Source: Anaerobranca gottschalkii DSM 13577 (GTDB taxonomy: Bacteria > Bacillota > Proteinivoracia > Proteinivoracales > Proteinivoracaceae). From it: DNA of 32,067 bases. A program made the position numbers and the translations under genes. Where the stretch lies: the NCBI RefSeq assembly GCF_900111575.1, contig NZ_FOIF01000013.1, positions 1 through 32,067 of the forward strand, in the 5' to 3' direction. Positions 16,761 through 24,541 of the stretch are shown here, one piece after another. Within the stretch, counting starts at the first letter, position 1; each line of letters begins with the position of its first letter. The notes under the pieces were generated by a model. The model ran no database searches, was not told the DNA's origin, and was given only the letters and a program-made list of their open reading frames with translations.

Positions 16761-18923
16761 CTATTGACCAGTATGGATAGGACATTGGAAATTAGGTACC
16801 CATTGACCAGGTGAAAACCTAAATCTTCTCACTAATGTAGAAGGACAATATTCAGTTGCTATACCCCAAGATTGAAGACAAACATTTAATTCTGTAACAT
16901 TATTTTGGTGTAAATTACAACTGGATTTAGGTTCTGTGCCAATGATAAAGTATTCTGTAAAGGTAAGGGGGCATTGGGGACTAGCCAGTAATAGGGTTTC
17001 ACGGCAAATATTTTTTTGAACTATGCCAGGGGGAGGGGAAAAGACTCCCCCTATATTTTCACCAAACATCCGATTTAAAGCTGTATTTGTAAAGGTAGCC
17101 CAAAGCCTTCCAGCATCTCTTCCCCCAAGGAGCTCTAATTTTCCTGTAGGGTTATTAAAGCCTATATAGGTTGTTGTAACCATTTCAGGAGTATATCCAG
17201 CAATAAAGGCGTAATGTTCAGTAGTTCCAGTTTTTACAGCAGCATCTCTAGAGGGAATTAAATTACTAACACTACTGGCTGTTCCCCTTCTTAAGACATC
17301 CCTTAAGGCATCGGTGATCAAAAATGCCGTTTCCTCTGAAAGGACTTTAGTTGGTATTTGTGGTGGCCTACGGTAGATAATATTACCGAATCTATCATGG
17401 ATTTCTTCAATAATATATGGTTCCCTTAAATAACCGCCATTGGCAAATACAGCGTAGACACTAGCCATATTATTTAGATTAACTCCATTAGGACCAAGGA
17501 CCATTGCAGGGACAGGCTGTAAAGGACCTTTATAACCTAAGTGATATGCAAATTTTTGGGTGTTTTCAGGTCCTAAATGGGAATTTGTTAAAACAGCATA
17601 AACATTACAAGAATCAATTATAGCTTCCCGCATAGTTAAGTATCGATTATGATATCTGCTACCATAATCTGAAACGTCATAACCAGGAGCTTGAGGTATT
17701 CTCCCTAAAGTTTCGCCACAAAAATGTTCTGTTGTCAATGTATAAACCTGTGATTCTAAACCATAAGCATAGACAAGGGGTTTCATAGCAGAACCAGGCT
17801 GAGGAATCCCTTGAAATGCGTTGATCCCTCCAGCCATTGCTAAAATTCCCCCAGTTTTAGGGTCTAAAGCTACTAAAGCTGCTGAAATATTTTCATCTTC
17901 TTTCTTATCTTGAGGCAAAATATCCCTAAAATTACCTATTACCTGTTGAGCGACAATTTGAGCCTGATAATTTATGGTAGTAAAAATATTATAACCTGAA
18001 CGGAGCTGACCATTAACAAAACCTAATTCCTTTTCTAGACGATCTAGTTCAGTTAATACAAAGAGAGGGATCTGGGGTTGTTCTAACCTCTCTTCCCTAG
18101 TAACTACAGTTATTGGTTGTTCTTTTGCCCTTTCTCCTTCTTCTTCACTAATGTATCCTTGTTGGACCATTCTTGTCAGAACAAAAGCTCTGCGGGTGTA
18201 GGTTCGGGATTGTCCTGTATTTGGTTGGGGTTCTAAGTTTGCTGGTCTTAGGGGTGTATAAAGATAAGGGCCTTGGATAATTCCCGCTAACAAAGCTGCT
18301 TCTTCTAATGTAAGTTCTCTAGGGTGTTTGTTGAAATAAAATTCACTGGCTGCACCAATACCATAGTTGCCATGACCGTAATAGATATTATTTAAATAAG
18401 CTTCTAAAATTTCATCTTTACTATAATTTAACTCTAATTTTAAGGTATAAACTAACTCTCTCAGTTTACGGTCAAGGGTCCTTTCACTTGTTAAAAATAT
18501 GTTTTTAGCTAATTGTTGGGTAATAGTACTACCCCCTTGGGTAATTCTCCTTTCTCTAATGTTTGTGTATAAAGCCCGGAGGATACCTAAAGGATTTACC
18601 CCTATATGGGAATAAAAGACATTATCTTCTACTGCGATAACGGCATTAATAAAGTAAGGGCTTATATCCTTTAAGGGTACGTAAATTTTACTACTAGCCT
18701 CTACTGTACCAATAGGCTCTCCTTTATTATCAAAAATAGTTGTAGGGTAAATATTACTTTCTAGTTGTACATCATTTATTATATATGCTAGGTATAATAA
18801 GTAACCGGAAAAAGTTAAAGAAGCTATTAGGAAAACAGCTAAAAAGCCAGTTATAAAGATCTTTAAATAATAGAATCTTAATTTTTTTTTCATGCTTCTT
18901 TCTTTGCGACTTTCATTAACCAT
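16761..18923 (-). CDS. Class A penicillin-binding protein (bifunctional transglycosylase-transpeptidase)
   Basis: Polymerises and cross-links peptidoglycan outside the membrane. A basic N-terminus leads to one membrane anchor (about 22-46). The glycosyltransferase domain has the catalytic AVEDNVFYSHIG block (E99) and GGSTITQQLAKN (130-141). The transpeptidase has S378-x-x-K381 (GSAMKP), S438-C-N440 and K564-T-G (KTGTTEHYAF). Length is 720 residues. The last 80 residues hold six cysteines in a pattern that includes SPQCP and EYCP and could form disulfides or bind metal. AAGGAGG lies seven bases before ATG 18923, so that start is preferred over the internal M11. The gene converges with the JAMM-helicase gene, leaving only 12 bases between the stops and no hairpin. 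Confidence 0.93.
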   Translation of the reverse strand: MVNESRKERSMKKKLRFYYLKIFITGFLAVFLIASLTFSGYLLYLAYIINDVQLESNIYPTTIFDNKGEPIGTVEASSKIYVPLKDISPYFINAVIAVEDNVFYSHIGVNPLGILRALYTNIRERRITQGGSTITQQLAKNIFLTSERTLDRKLRELVYTLKLELNYSKDEILEAYLNNIYYGHGNYGIGAASEFYFNKHPRELTLEEAALLAGIIQGPYLYTPLRPANLEPQPNTGQSRTYTRRAFVLTRMVQQGYISEEEGERAKEQPITVVTREERLEQPQIPLFVLTELDRLEKELGFVNGQLRSGYNIFTTINYQAQIVAQQVIGNFRDILPQDKKEDENISAALVALDPKTGGILAMAGGINAFQGIPQPGSAMKPLVYAYGLESQVYTLTTEHFCGETLGRIPQAPGYDVSDYGSRYHNRYLTMREAIIDSCNVYAVLTNSHLGPENTQKFAYHLGYKGPLQPVPAMVLGPNGVNLNNMASVYAVFANGGYLREPYIIEEIHDRFGNIIYRRPPQIPTKVLSEETAFLITDALRDVLRRGTASSVSNLIPSRDAAVKTGTTEHYAFIAGYTPEMVTTTYIGFNNPTGKLELLGGRDAGRLWATFTNTALNRMFGENIGGVFSPPPGIVQKNICRETLLLASPQCPLTFTEYFIIGTEPKSSCNLHQNNVTELNVCLQSWGIATEYCPSTLVRRFRFSPGQWVPNFQCPIHTGQ

Positions 18924-19025
18924 GATAGTTCCTCCTTAAGAGGTGTTTTTTGTTAGATGCTTTTTATTTATTATGTCTTTTTCTCCGTATGTTATTAGGA
19001 AAGAAGTGTATTAATTGAAGGAATA

Positions 19026-19034
19026 TGATATAAT
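19026..19034 (+). promoter_or_regulatory. Extended -10 promoter for moaA-moaC
   Basis: TGATATAAT is an extended -10 element (TG-N-TATAAT), 38 bases before moaA. No good -35 lies 17 bases upstream, which is typical of extended -10 promoters. Confidence 0.6.
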
Positions 19035-19071
19035 GGGATTGTAAATTACTCTGACCCTAGGAGGCAGTAAA

Positions 19072-20043
19072 ATGCTGAAAGACAATTTTGGGAGAAAAAT
19101 TAATTATTTACGGATCTCTTTAATAGATCGTTGTAATCTTAGATGTAAATATTGTATGCCCCCAAACGGTGTTGATTTATATGGACATGATAAAATTTTA
19201 ACATATGAAGAACTCCTTTTAATTATTAAAGCCAGTGCCCAATTAGGGATTAACAGTATTCGTTTAACTGGTGGTGAGCCATTAATAAGGAGGGGATTAA
19301 TCCCTTTTATAAAAACAGTGTCTAATATAGATGGAATAGAAGATATAGCTATAACAACTAATGGTGTTTTGCTAGAAGGTATGGCAGATGATTTAAAAAG
19401 AGCGGGGGTAAAGAGGGTAAATATTAGTTTAGATACTTTAAAGAGAGATAAATTTCAAAAAATTACTGGGAAAGATGATTTTGATAAAGTATTTAGAGCT
19501 ATAAATAAATCTATACAAGTAGGGTTTAACCCTGTAAAAATAAATGTGGTTTTGTTAAAAGGGTTCAATGAAGATGAAATCTTAGATTTTGTTAAATTGA
19601 CAAAGGATAAACCTCTACATGTTCGTTTCATAGAGATAATGCCTTTAGGGGAAAGTAAAAATAGTTGGACAGCAGGATATATTCCTTGGACAGATGCTTT
19701 AGAGTTAGTAAAAAGGGAATTTGAAGTTCGAGAAAGTTTCGGTCCTAAAGGAAGTGGACCTGCCAAATATTATACTATACCTGATTTTATAGGAACCTTT
19801 GGGTTTATAACCCCAGTAGGAGAACATTTCTGTGGACAGTGTAATAGAATTAGGTTAACCAGTGATGGATTTTTAAAAACATGTCTTTTTGGAAACAATG
19901 AAGTAAATTTAAAGGAATTGAGTAAAACTGGAGATATTGAGAAAATAAAAAAAGCTATAGTAAAAGGAATTAACGAAAAGCCGGAAAAACATCAAATATC
20001 CAATCATGAAGTTTCTAGGTTTATGTCACAGATAGGGGGATAA
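19072..20043 (+). CDS. moaA: GTP 3',8-cyclase MoaA
   Basis: First step of molybdenum/tungsten cofactor synthesis: a radical SAM enzyme that rearranges GTP to 3',8-cyclo-GTP. The SAM-cluster cysteines are C21, C25 and C28 (CNLRCKYC). The second cluster that binds GTP is given by HFCGQCNRIRL plus a later cysteine in LKTCLFG. The C-terminus ends in the diglycine of the family (SQIGG), needed for catalysis. Length (323) is normal. AGGAGG lies seven bases before ATG. moaC follows two bases after the stop, so the two steps that make cyclic pyranopterin monophosphate form one operon. The likely consumer in this window is the tungsten aldehyde oxidoreductase. Confidence 0.97.
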   Translation: MLKDNFGRKINYLRISLIDRCNLRCKYCMPPNGVDLYGHDKILTYEELLLIIKASAQLGINSIRLTGGEPLIRRGLIPFIKTVSNIDGIEDIAITTNGVLLEGMADDLKRAGVKRVNISLDTLKRDKFQKITGKDDFDKVFRAINKSIQVGFNPVKINVVLLKGFNEDEILDFVKLTKDKPLHVRFIEIMPLGESKNSWTAGYIPWTDALELVKREFEVRESFGPKGSGPAKYYTIPDFIGTFGFITPVGEHFCGQCNRIRLTSDGFLKTCLFGNNEVNLKELSKTGDIEKIKKAIVKGINEKPEKHQISNHEVSRFMSQIGG

Positions 20044-20045
20044 AA

Positions 20046-20519
20046 ATGGCTGAATTCACTCATTTTAACCAAGCTGGTAGGGCAAAGATGGTAGATGTAT
20101 CGGAAAAAAAAAGTACCCAGCGAATAGCAGTAGCTAAAGGTAAAATTTATATGGATAAAAGTACATTAGAAAAAGTGAAAGAAGGGTCTATGAAAAAGGG
20201 AGATGTCCTTTCTGTAGCTCAAGTAGGTGGGATACTTGGCGGAAAAAAAACCTGGGACTTAATTCCTATGTGTCACAATATAATGATTTCCGGACTAGAT
20301 ATCGATTTTGAAATAAATGAAAATGAAAATTATATAGAAGCAACTTGTACAGCTAAAACAGTTGGTTCAACAGGGGTAGAAATGGAAGCTTTAACTGGAG
20401 TTTCCGTAGCTTTATTAACTATTTATGATATGTGTAAGGCAGTGGACAAAAAAATGGTAATTAAAGATATTAGATTAGTGGAAAAAAGAGGTGGAAAAAC
20501 TGATATCATCCTAGAGTAA
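20046..20519 (+). CDS. moaC: Cyclic pyranopterin monophosphate synthase MoaC
   Basis: Converts 3',8-cyclo-GTP to cyclic pyranopterin monophosphate, directly after MoaA. The family blocks are visible: THFNQAGRAKMVDVSEK at the N-terminus, IPMCHNIMISG in the middle (active site), and TVGSTGVEMEALTGVSVALLTIYDMCKAVDK near the end, the last carrying the conserved lysine. Length (157) is normal. AGGGGGA, at the end of moaA, acts as ribosome binding site. moaE, mogA and moeA are not in the window. Confidence 0.97.
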   Translation: MAEFTHFNQAGRAKMVDVSEKKSTQRIAVAKGKIYMDKSTLEKVKEGSMKKGDVLSVAQVGGILGGKKTWDLIPMCHNIMISGLDIDFEINENENYIEATCTAKTVGSTGVEMEALTGVSVALLTIYDMCKAVDKKMVIKDIRLVEKRGGKTDIILE

Positions 20520-20558
20520 AAATTTTTATCAATACAAATACTAATTTTAAACAAAATA

Positions 20559-20586
20559 TTGATTTTCTCAGTATTTTTGTTATAAT
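20559..20586 (+). promoter_or_regulatory. Sigma-A-type promoter for speE-speB
   Basis: TTGATT and a consensus TATAAT are separated by 16 bases, in the gap after moaC. The leader that follows carries a small GTACC-AAAA-GGTAC hairpin (20611-20624), directly before the AGGAGG of speE. Confidence 0.7.
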
Positions 20587-20642
20587 CCTTTAGGAAGTAT
20601 TATGAAGTTTGTACCAAAAGGTACTAGGAGGTAGATTAAATA

Positions 20643-21479
20643 ATGGAAATGTGGTATACGGAGAAACAAACCCCTTCCGTAAGTTTGTCTTTAAAAACAA
20701 CAAAAACCCTTCATGTAGAACAAACAGAATTTCAACATTTAGCAATGATCGAAACAGAGGCCTTTGGCAGAATGTTAGTATTAGATGGTATGGTACAAAC
20801 ATCTGTAGTAGATGAATTTGTATACCACGAAATGATAGCTCATCCTGCCCTCTACACCCATCCAAACCCAAAAAATGTACTTGTAATTGGTGGTGGAGAT
20901 GGAGGTACAATCAGGGAAATAATTAAACATCCTTCTGTTGAGAAAGCAACTTTAGTAGAAATAGATGGTAGAGTTATTGAGCTAAGTAAACAATACCTAC
21001 CAGAAATCGCAGTAGCATTAACAGGTGAGGCTAAAGTAGAAGTAAAAGTAGAAGATGGTATTAAGCATATCAATGAATCTAAAAATACCTATGATATTAT
21101 ACTAGTTGATTCCACAGAACCAGTGGGACCAGCTGTAGGACTTTTCAGTCAAGATTTTTATCAAGGAATTTATGAAGCTTTAAAAGAAGATGGGTTAATG
21201 GTAGCTCAAACAGAATCTCCATTCTTTAATGGTGATTTAATTACAAATGTTAATAAGAGATTGAGAAACATCTTCCCATATGTTAAGACATATTTAGCTA
21301 GTATACCAACTTATCCCAGTGGATTATGGAGTTTTACCATGGGTTCTAAAAAATACAAAATAGAAGATGTTGATATCAATAACTTATATCCTATCGAAAC
21401 TAAATATTTCACACCAGAGTTAATGTTAGCTTCAACTAAACTTCCAAAATTTGTTCAAGATTTAGTTAAAGGTGAGTAA
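20643..21479 (+). CDS. speE: Spermidine synthase (polyamine aminopropyltransferase)
   Basis: Transfers an aminopropyl group from decarboxylated SAM to putrescine or a related amine. The sequence shows the family order: N-terminal strand domain with [24 protein letters not shown], the nucleotide-binding [31 protein letters not shown], and the active-site [14 protein letters not shown] with the conserved aspartates. Length (278) is standard. AGGAGG lies before ATG 20643. The speB-like gene begins one base after the speE stop, so the pair is translationally coupled. In Thermus a SpeE homologue acts on agmatine and SpeB then removes urea; the speE-speB order here allows that route as well as the usual putrescine route. 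Confidence 0.95.
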   Translation: MEMWYTEKQTPSVSLSLKTTKTLHVEQTEFQHLAMIETEAFGRMLVLDGMVQTSVVDEFVYHEMIAHPALYTHPNPKNVLVIGGGDGGTIREIIKHPSVEKATLVEIDGRVIELSKQYLPEIAVALTGEAKVEVKVEDGIKHINESKNTYDIILVDSTEPVGPAVGLFSQDFYQGIYEALKEDGLMVAQTESPFFNGDLITNVNKRLRNIFPYVKTYLASIPTYPSGLWSFTMGSKKYKIEDVDINNLYPIETKYFTPELMLASTKLPKFVQDLVKGE

Positions 21480-21480
21480 A

Positions 21481-22347
21481 ATGGGATTATTTAATAATGT
21501 TGAATATACAAGTAATTTTATTGGAGCCAAGGATAATTATCACCAAGCTAAAGGTGTTCTCCTTGGAGCACCTATGGATTATACTGTAAGTTTCAGACCG
21601 GGATCCCGTTTTGCTGCAAAAAGAATTAGAGAAGTATCATATAACTTAGAAGAATACAGCTTTTATTGCCATAAAGACTTAACGGATTGTCCCTTTTTTG
21701 ATGCTGGGGACTTGGCTTTACCCTTTGGTAATGTAGAAAAATCCCTAGATATTATATATCAATCAGTTGGGCAAATTACTAAAGATGGTAAAATACCCTT
21801 TGTTATTGGGGGAGACCATTTAATTAGTTACGCCTGTATCAAAGGAGTTAAAGAAAAATATCCAGACTTAGCAGTACTCCATTTTGATGCCCATGCAGAT
21901 TTAAGGGAAGACTATGCCGGAGAAAAGCATTCCCATGCAACTGTTATTGGTAAAGTAGTAAGGGACTTAGGGGTCAAAGATGTCTATCAATTTGGTATAA
22001 GATCTGGTACCAAAGATGAATGGGAATTTGCCCAAAAACATACTAAGCTATTCCCCTTCACAGCCAAAGAACCTTTGCTAAAGGTTTTAGAAGAACTTAA
22101 AGGAAAACCAATTTACATTACCATAGATATTGATGTGGTAGATCCAGCCTTCGCTCCAGGGACAGGAACCCCTGAAGCCGGTGGGATAACCTCAAAAGAA
22201 TTATTAGACTGTTTAAAAATAATGTCATCTTTAAATGTAGTTGGATTTGATATAATTGAGGTTGCCCCTGTATATGATGTCAGTGACATAACTTCAGTAT
22301 TAGCAGCTAAGGTTATCAGGGAAAGTTTATTGATGTATATAAAATAA
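21481..22347 (+). CDS. speB: Agmatinase / ureohydrolase-family enzyme
   Basis: A binuclear manganese ureohydrolase. Metal ligands are visible as the H in IGGDH, the HFDAHADL block (D-A-H-A-D), and DIDVVDP near residue 220. The region GTGTPEAGGIT fits agmatinase better than arginase. Agmatinase yields putrescine and urea; an aminopropylagmatine ureohydrolase is the alternative given the speE neighbour. Length is 288 residues. I chose ATG 21481 over GTG 21472 because AAGGTGAG sits at the right distance from the ATG and contains the GTG. Confidence 0.9.
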   Translation: MGLFNNVEYTSNFIGAKDNYHQAKGVLLGAPMDYTVSFRPGSRFAAKRIREVSYNLEEYSFYCHKDLTDCPFFDAGDLALPFGNVEKSLDIIYQSVGQITKDGKIPFVIGGDHLISYACIKGVKEKYPDLAVLHFDAHADLREDYAGEKHSHATVIGKVVRDLGVKDVYQFGIRSGTKDEWEFAQKHTKLFPFTAKEPLLKVLEELKGKPIYITIDIDVVDPAFAPGTGTPEAGGITSKELLDCLKIMSSLNVVGFDIIEVAPVYDVSDITSVLAAKVIRESLLMYIK

Positions 22348-22375
22348 TAAAATAAATTTTAAAGTGGTGGTATTT

Positions 22376-22792
22376 ATGCGAGCTGCACAAATATTAATAA
22401 GATCTAGCCAACAAACAAGTTCTGGTCGCTCTGATTTGGCCATAGAAGTAGAGGGTTCGGTAACCTCTAAAGAAGAAACTACTTATCTGACCTATAAAGA
22501 GCCAGAAGGAACTGGTCTAGATAATACTACCACCACTTTAAAATTAGAAAAAGATAAAGTAACCCTTATCCGTACCGGTTCTACTACTTTAAGGCAGGTT
22601 TTTAAAGCCGGGGAAATTACTACTGGAGTTTATCAAACTCCATATGGTAACTTTGCTTTAGAAGTAGATGCAAAAGAAGTAAAGGTAGAACTTATTAAAG
22701 ATAAAGGTAAAATTACTTTACAATATGATTTAATAATAGCTGGAGAAAAAATTGAAGATCAAAAATTAAATATATTTTATTATTCGATTTAA
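22376..22792 (+). CDS. DUF1934-type small beta-barrel protein
   Basis: A protein of about 138 residues resembling the DUF1934 (YwiB-like) family, whose members are lipocalin-like beta-barrels of unknown function. The recognisable stretches are YLTYKEPEGTGLDNTTTTLKL, KVTLIRTG, and TGVYQTPYGNFALEV; the rest alternates polar and hydrophobic residues as expected for strands. No signal peptide is seen, so it is probably cytoplasmic. ATG 22376 is preferred to GTG 22364, since GGTGG lies just before it. It follows speB by 28 bases and is probably the last gene of that transcript. In many Firmicutes this family lies near argS or rpoE; here it does not. Confidence 0.75.
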   Translation: MRAAQILIRSSQQTSSGRSDLAIEVEGSVTSKEETTYLTYKEPEGTGLDNTTTTLKLEKDKVTLIRTGSTTLRQVFKAGEITTGVYQTPYGNFALEVDAKEVKVELIKDKGKITLQYDLIIAGEKIEDQKLNIFYYSI

Positions 22793-22809
22793 CAAATTTG
22801 TGGGTGGGC

Positions 22810-22825
22810 GTGGAGAAAACTCCAC
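22810..22825 (+). other. Small hairpin in the leader of the XapX-type gene
   Basis: GTGGAG-AAAA-CTCCAC gives a 6-bp stem with an AAAA loop, 32 bases before the start codon and after a G-rich stretch (GTGGGTGGGCGTGGAG). It does not match a riboswitch class I know. It could also be a weak terminator for the upstream gene, but no T run follows. Confidence 0.35.
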
Positions 22826-22857
22826 ATGAGGGGCTATATCGAAAGGAGGACTAACCT

Positions 22858-23013
22858 ATGAAAGATATTATCCTAGCCTTAGTAGCAGGGGGCTTAGTAG
22901 GAGCTATTTTTGGTAAGGTTGGTTTACCTATACCCGCTCCAGCTAATATTGCCGGTTTAATGGGAATAGCTGGAATAATGCTTGGTTATGTTGCCTCTAC
23001 AAAGTTTTTCTAA
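22858..23013 (+). CDS. XapX-domain small membrane protein (51 residues)
   Basis: A very small hydrophobic protein: MKDIILALVAGGLVGAIFGK, then the LPIPAPANIAGLMGIAGIMLGYV segment. The PIPAP turn between two membrane helices is the hallmark of the XapX (DUF1427) family, whose function is not established. Glycine spacing in both helices suggests tight packing or oligomerisation. AAAGGAGG lies eight bases before ATG, so it is well translated. It sits alone, with a leader hairpin before it and a terminator after it, between the spe unit and the sigma-54 activator of the lysine operon. Confidence 0.82.
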   Translation: MKDIILALVAGGLVGAIFGKVGLPIPAPANIAGLMGIAGIMLGYVASTKFF

Positions 23014-23018
23014 AAAAA

Positions 23019-23049
23019 TTAAAGCAAGCTTAATACAAGCTTGCTTTAA
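23019..23049. terminator. Terminator hairpin after the XapX-type gene
   Basis: TTAAAGCAAGCTT pairs perfectly over 13 bases with AAGCTTGCTTTAA around a 5-base loop. The plus-strand T run is weak; on the minus strand a run of T follows. Confidence 0.65.
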
Positions 23050-23061
23050 AAATACATCAAC

Positions 23062-23077
23062 TGCCCAAAATTGGGCA
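23062..23077. promoter_or_regulatory. Candidate operator palindrome before the PAS activator gene
   Basis: TGCCCAAAATTGGGCA is a perfect 16-bp palindrome ending two bases before the ribosome binding site of the activator. As RNA it would also form a short hairpin. A second, imperfect copy lies at 23373. Confidence 0.45.
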
Positions 23078-23092
23078 AGAGGAGGATAGGGG

Positions 23093-24451
23093 ATGAAGGA
23101 TTTATTAATTAGTATTTTAGAAACCATCGATGAGGGTATTCATGCTGTAGATGAAAAGGGAATCACCATTTATTATAACTCAAAGGCTGCCCTTTTAGAT
23201 GGTCTCCATCCCGAAGATGTTATAGGAAAACATATCCTTGATGTATTTCCATCTTTAGACCGAACTTCTAGTACGTTACTCAAAGTATTAAAAAGCCGTA
23301 AACCTATCTATAACCAGCAACAGAAATATACAAATTTTAAAGGGAAAGAGGTAGTAACTGTCAACACTACACTGCCTATTTTTGGGCAGAAAGGATTTCT
23401 AGGGGCTGTGGAAATTTCCAAGGATATTACCCAAGTTAAGCAGTTATCTGATAAAATCCATTTCTTACAACAATCATTATATAAAAATTTAGGGAAAGGT
23501 GAAGTTGATAAGGAAAAGCTCTATCAATTTGGAGACATTATTGGAAATAGCAAAAAAATCACCGATTTAATTAAAAAAGCACAAAGGGTTTCCCGAAGCA
23601 GTTCTACCCTTTTAGTTTATGGAGAAACAGGTGTGGGTAAAGAATTATTAGTTCAAGCAATCCATAGCAGTTCTCCAAGGCAAAATGGACCTTTTATTGC
23701 TCAAAATTGTGGTGCACTACCTGAAAGTTTATTGGAATCGATTCTCTTTGGTACAGTTAAAGGAAGTTTTACCGGTTCGGAAAATAAACCTGGCCTTTTT
23801 GAGTTGGCAGGGGGAGGGACTTTATTTTTAGATGAAATAAACTCTTTACCATTGAGTTTACAGGGGAAAATTTTAAGGGCAATAGAAGAGAAAAAAATTA
23901 GGAGAATTGGGGATACAAAAGAAATCCCTGTAGATGTTAGAATTATGGCAGCTATGAATACTGATCCTTTAGAAGCGGTGGAAAAAGGTTTGCTAAGGAA
24001 AGATTTATATTACCGGTTAAATGTAGTTACACTATATATCCCGCCATTAAGGGATAGGATAGAAGATATTGAGCCCTTAGTGTTACATTTTTTGGATAAA
24101 TTTAATAAAGAATTTGATAATAAAATTACTGGAGTAAAAAAAGAAGTCATTAATTTATTACACCATTATACTTGGCCCGGTAATGTTAGGGAATTAGCTA
24201 ATGTTATTGAGGCAATTTTTAATTTTAAAGATAGTGGGAAAATAGATATAGATGACTTACCAGGACATATAGTTCAACAAGTTAATGGAAACAAAAACCT
24301 TAATTTACGGGAAAAGTTGTTTCAATATGAAAAGGAGTTAATTAAAGAAGTTTTTCTTGCAAATGACAAAAATATAACCAAAACTGCTCAAATTTTAGGG
24401 ATCCCTAGACAGACTTTGCAATATAAGTTAAAACAATTTAATTTGAATTGA
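23093..24451 (+). CDS. Sigma-54-dependent activator of the lysine-fermentation operon (PAS-AAA-Fis)
   Basis: A RocR-like enhancer-binding protein of 452 residues. A PAS domain (about 5-115, ending in GAVEISKDITQ) is followed by a short linker and the AAA+ core: Walker A GETGVGKE (177-184), Walker B GTLFLDEI (242-249), and the FRKDLYYRLNV-like block LRKDLYYRLNV. A Fis-type helix-turn-helix ends the chain (NITKTAQILGIPRQTLQYKL). The sigma-54 contact loop reads GSFTGS instead of GAFTGA (224-229). AGGAGG precedes ATG 23093 by about 8 bases. The gene is separated by a strong terminator from a consensus -24/-12 promoter that drives kdd-kamA-kamB-kamC-kamD-kamE, so it is very likely that operon's activator. 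The ligand sensed by PAS is unknown; lysine or an intermediate is a reasonable guess. Confidence 0.92.
   Translation: MKDLLISILETIDEGIHAVDEKGITIYYNSKAALLDGLHPEDVIGKHILDVFPSLDRTSSTLLKVLKSRKPIYNQQQKYTNFKGKEVVTVNTTLPIFGQKGFLGAVEISKDITQVKQLSDKIHFLQQSLYKNLGKGEVDKEKLYQFGDIIGNSKKITDLIKKAQRVSRSSSTLLVYGETGVGKELLVQAIHSSSPRQNGPFIAQNCGALPESLLESILFGTVKGSFTGSENKPGLFELAGGGTLFLDEINSLPLSLQGKILRAIEEKKIRRIGDTKEIPVDVRIMAAMNTDPLEAVEKGLLRKDLYYRLNVVTLYIPPLRDRIEDIEPLVLHFLDKFNKEFDNKITGVKKEVINLLHHYTWPGNVRELANVIEAIFNFKDSGKIDIDDLPGHIVQQVNGNKNLNLREKLFQYEKELIKEVFLANDKNITKTAQILGIPRQTLQYKLKQFNLN
23373..23388. promoter_or_regulatory. Second candidate operator inside the activator gene
   Basis: TGCCTATTTTTGGGCA repeats the TGCC-N8-GGCA layout of the palindrome at 23062, 311 bases downstream, and both are preceded by C. 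It lies within codons of the PAS domain, so it may be chance. Confidence 0.25.
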
Positions 24452-24487
24452 CTGTGGTAACTTAAACTATCACAGTCTTTTTTATTT
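24450..24487 (+). terminator. Rho-independent terminator of the PAS activator gene
   Basis: GACTGTGGTA pairs with TATCACAGTC over 10 bases (one G-T) around an 8-base loop and runs straight into TTTTTTATTT. The stem overlaps the stop codon. It isolates the activator transcript from the lysine operon promoter. Confidence 0.9.
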
Positions 24488-24501
24488 GGCACTAAATTTG
24501 C
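24487..24501 (+). promoter_or_regulatory. Sigma-54 (-24/-12) promoter of the lysine-fermentation operon
   Basis: TGGCAC-N5-TTGC, followed by A, is a full consensus match, 40 bases before the kdd start codon. It begins within the T run of the preceding terminator. Confidence 0.93.
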
Positions 24502-24541
24502 ATAATTTAAATAATATAGAAATGAAAAGGAGGAATAATTT

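Noticed and set aside
20528-20563. ATCAATA...TATTGAT inverted repeat after moaC as a terminator
   Set aside because: A 7-bp AT-rich stem with a 22-base loop would be unstable, and it overlaps the -35 of the speE promoter.
20609-20815. Short plus-strand open frame overlapping the speE start in another frame
   Set aside because: It runs through the speE ribosome binding site and the start of a clear speE, and its translation has no recognisable features.
22793-22857. A known riboswitch (guanidine or fluoride type) before the XapX-type gene
   Set aside because: The single 6-bp hairpin with an AAAA loop does not match the conserved loops of these classes.
24401-24418. CTGCTCAAATTTTAGGGA near the end of the PAS activator as a closer copy of its operator
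   Set aside because: The right half does not match GGGCA, and the sequence encodes a conserved helix-turn-helix stretch, so the resemblance is likely chance.
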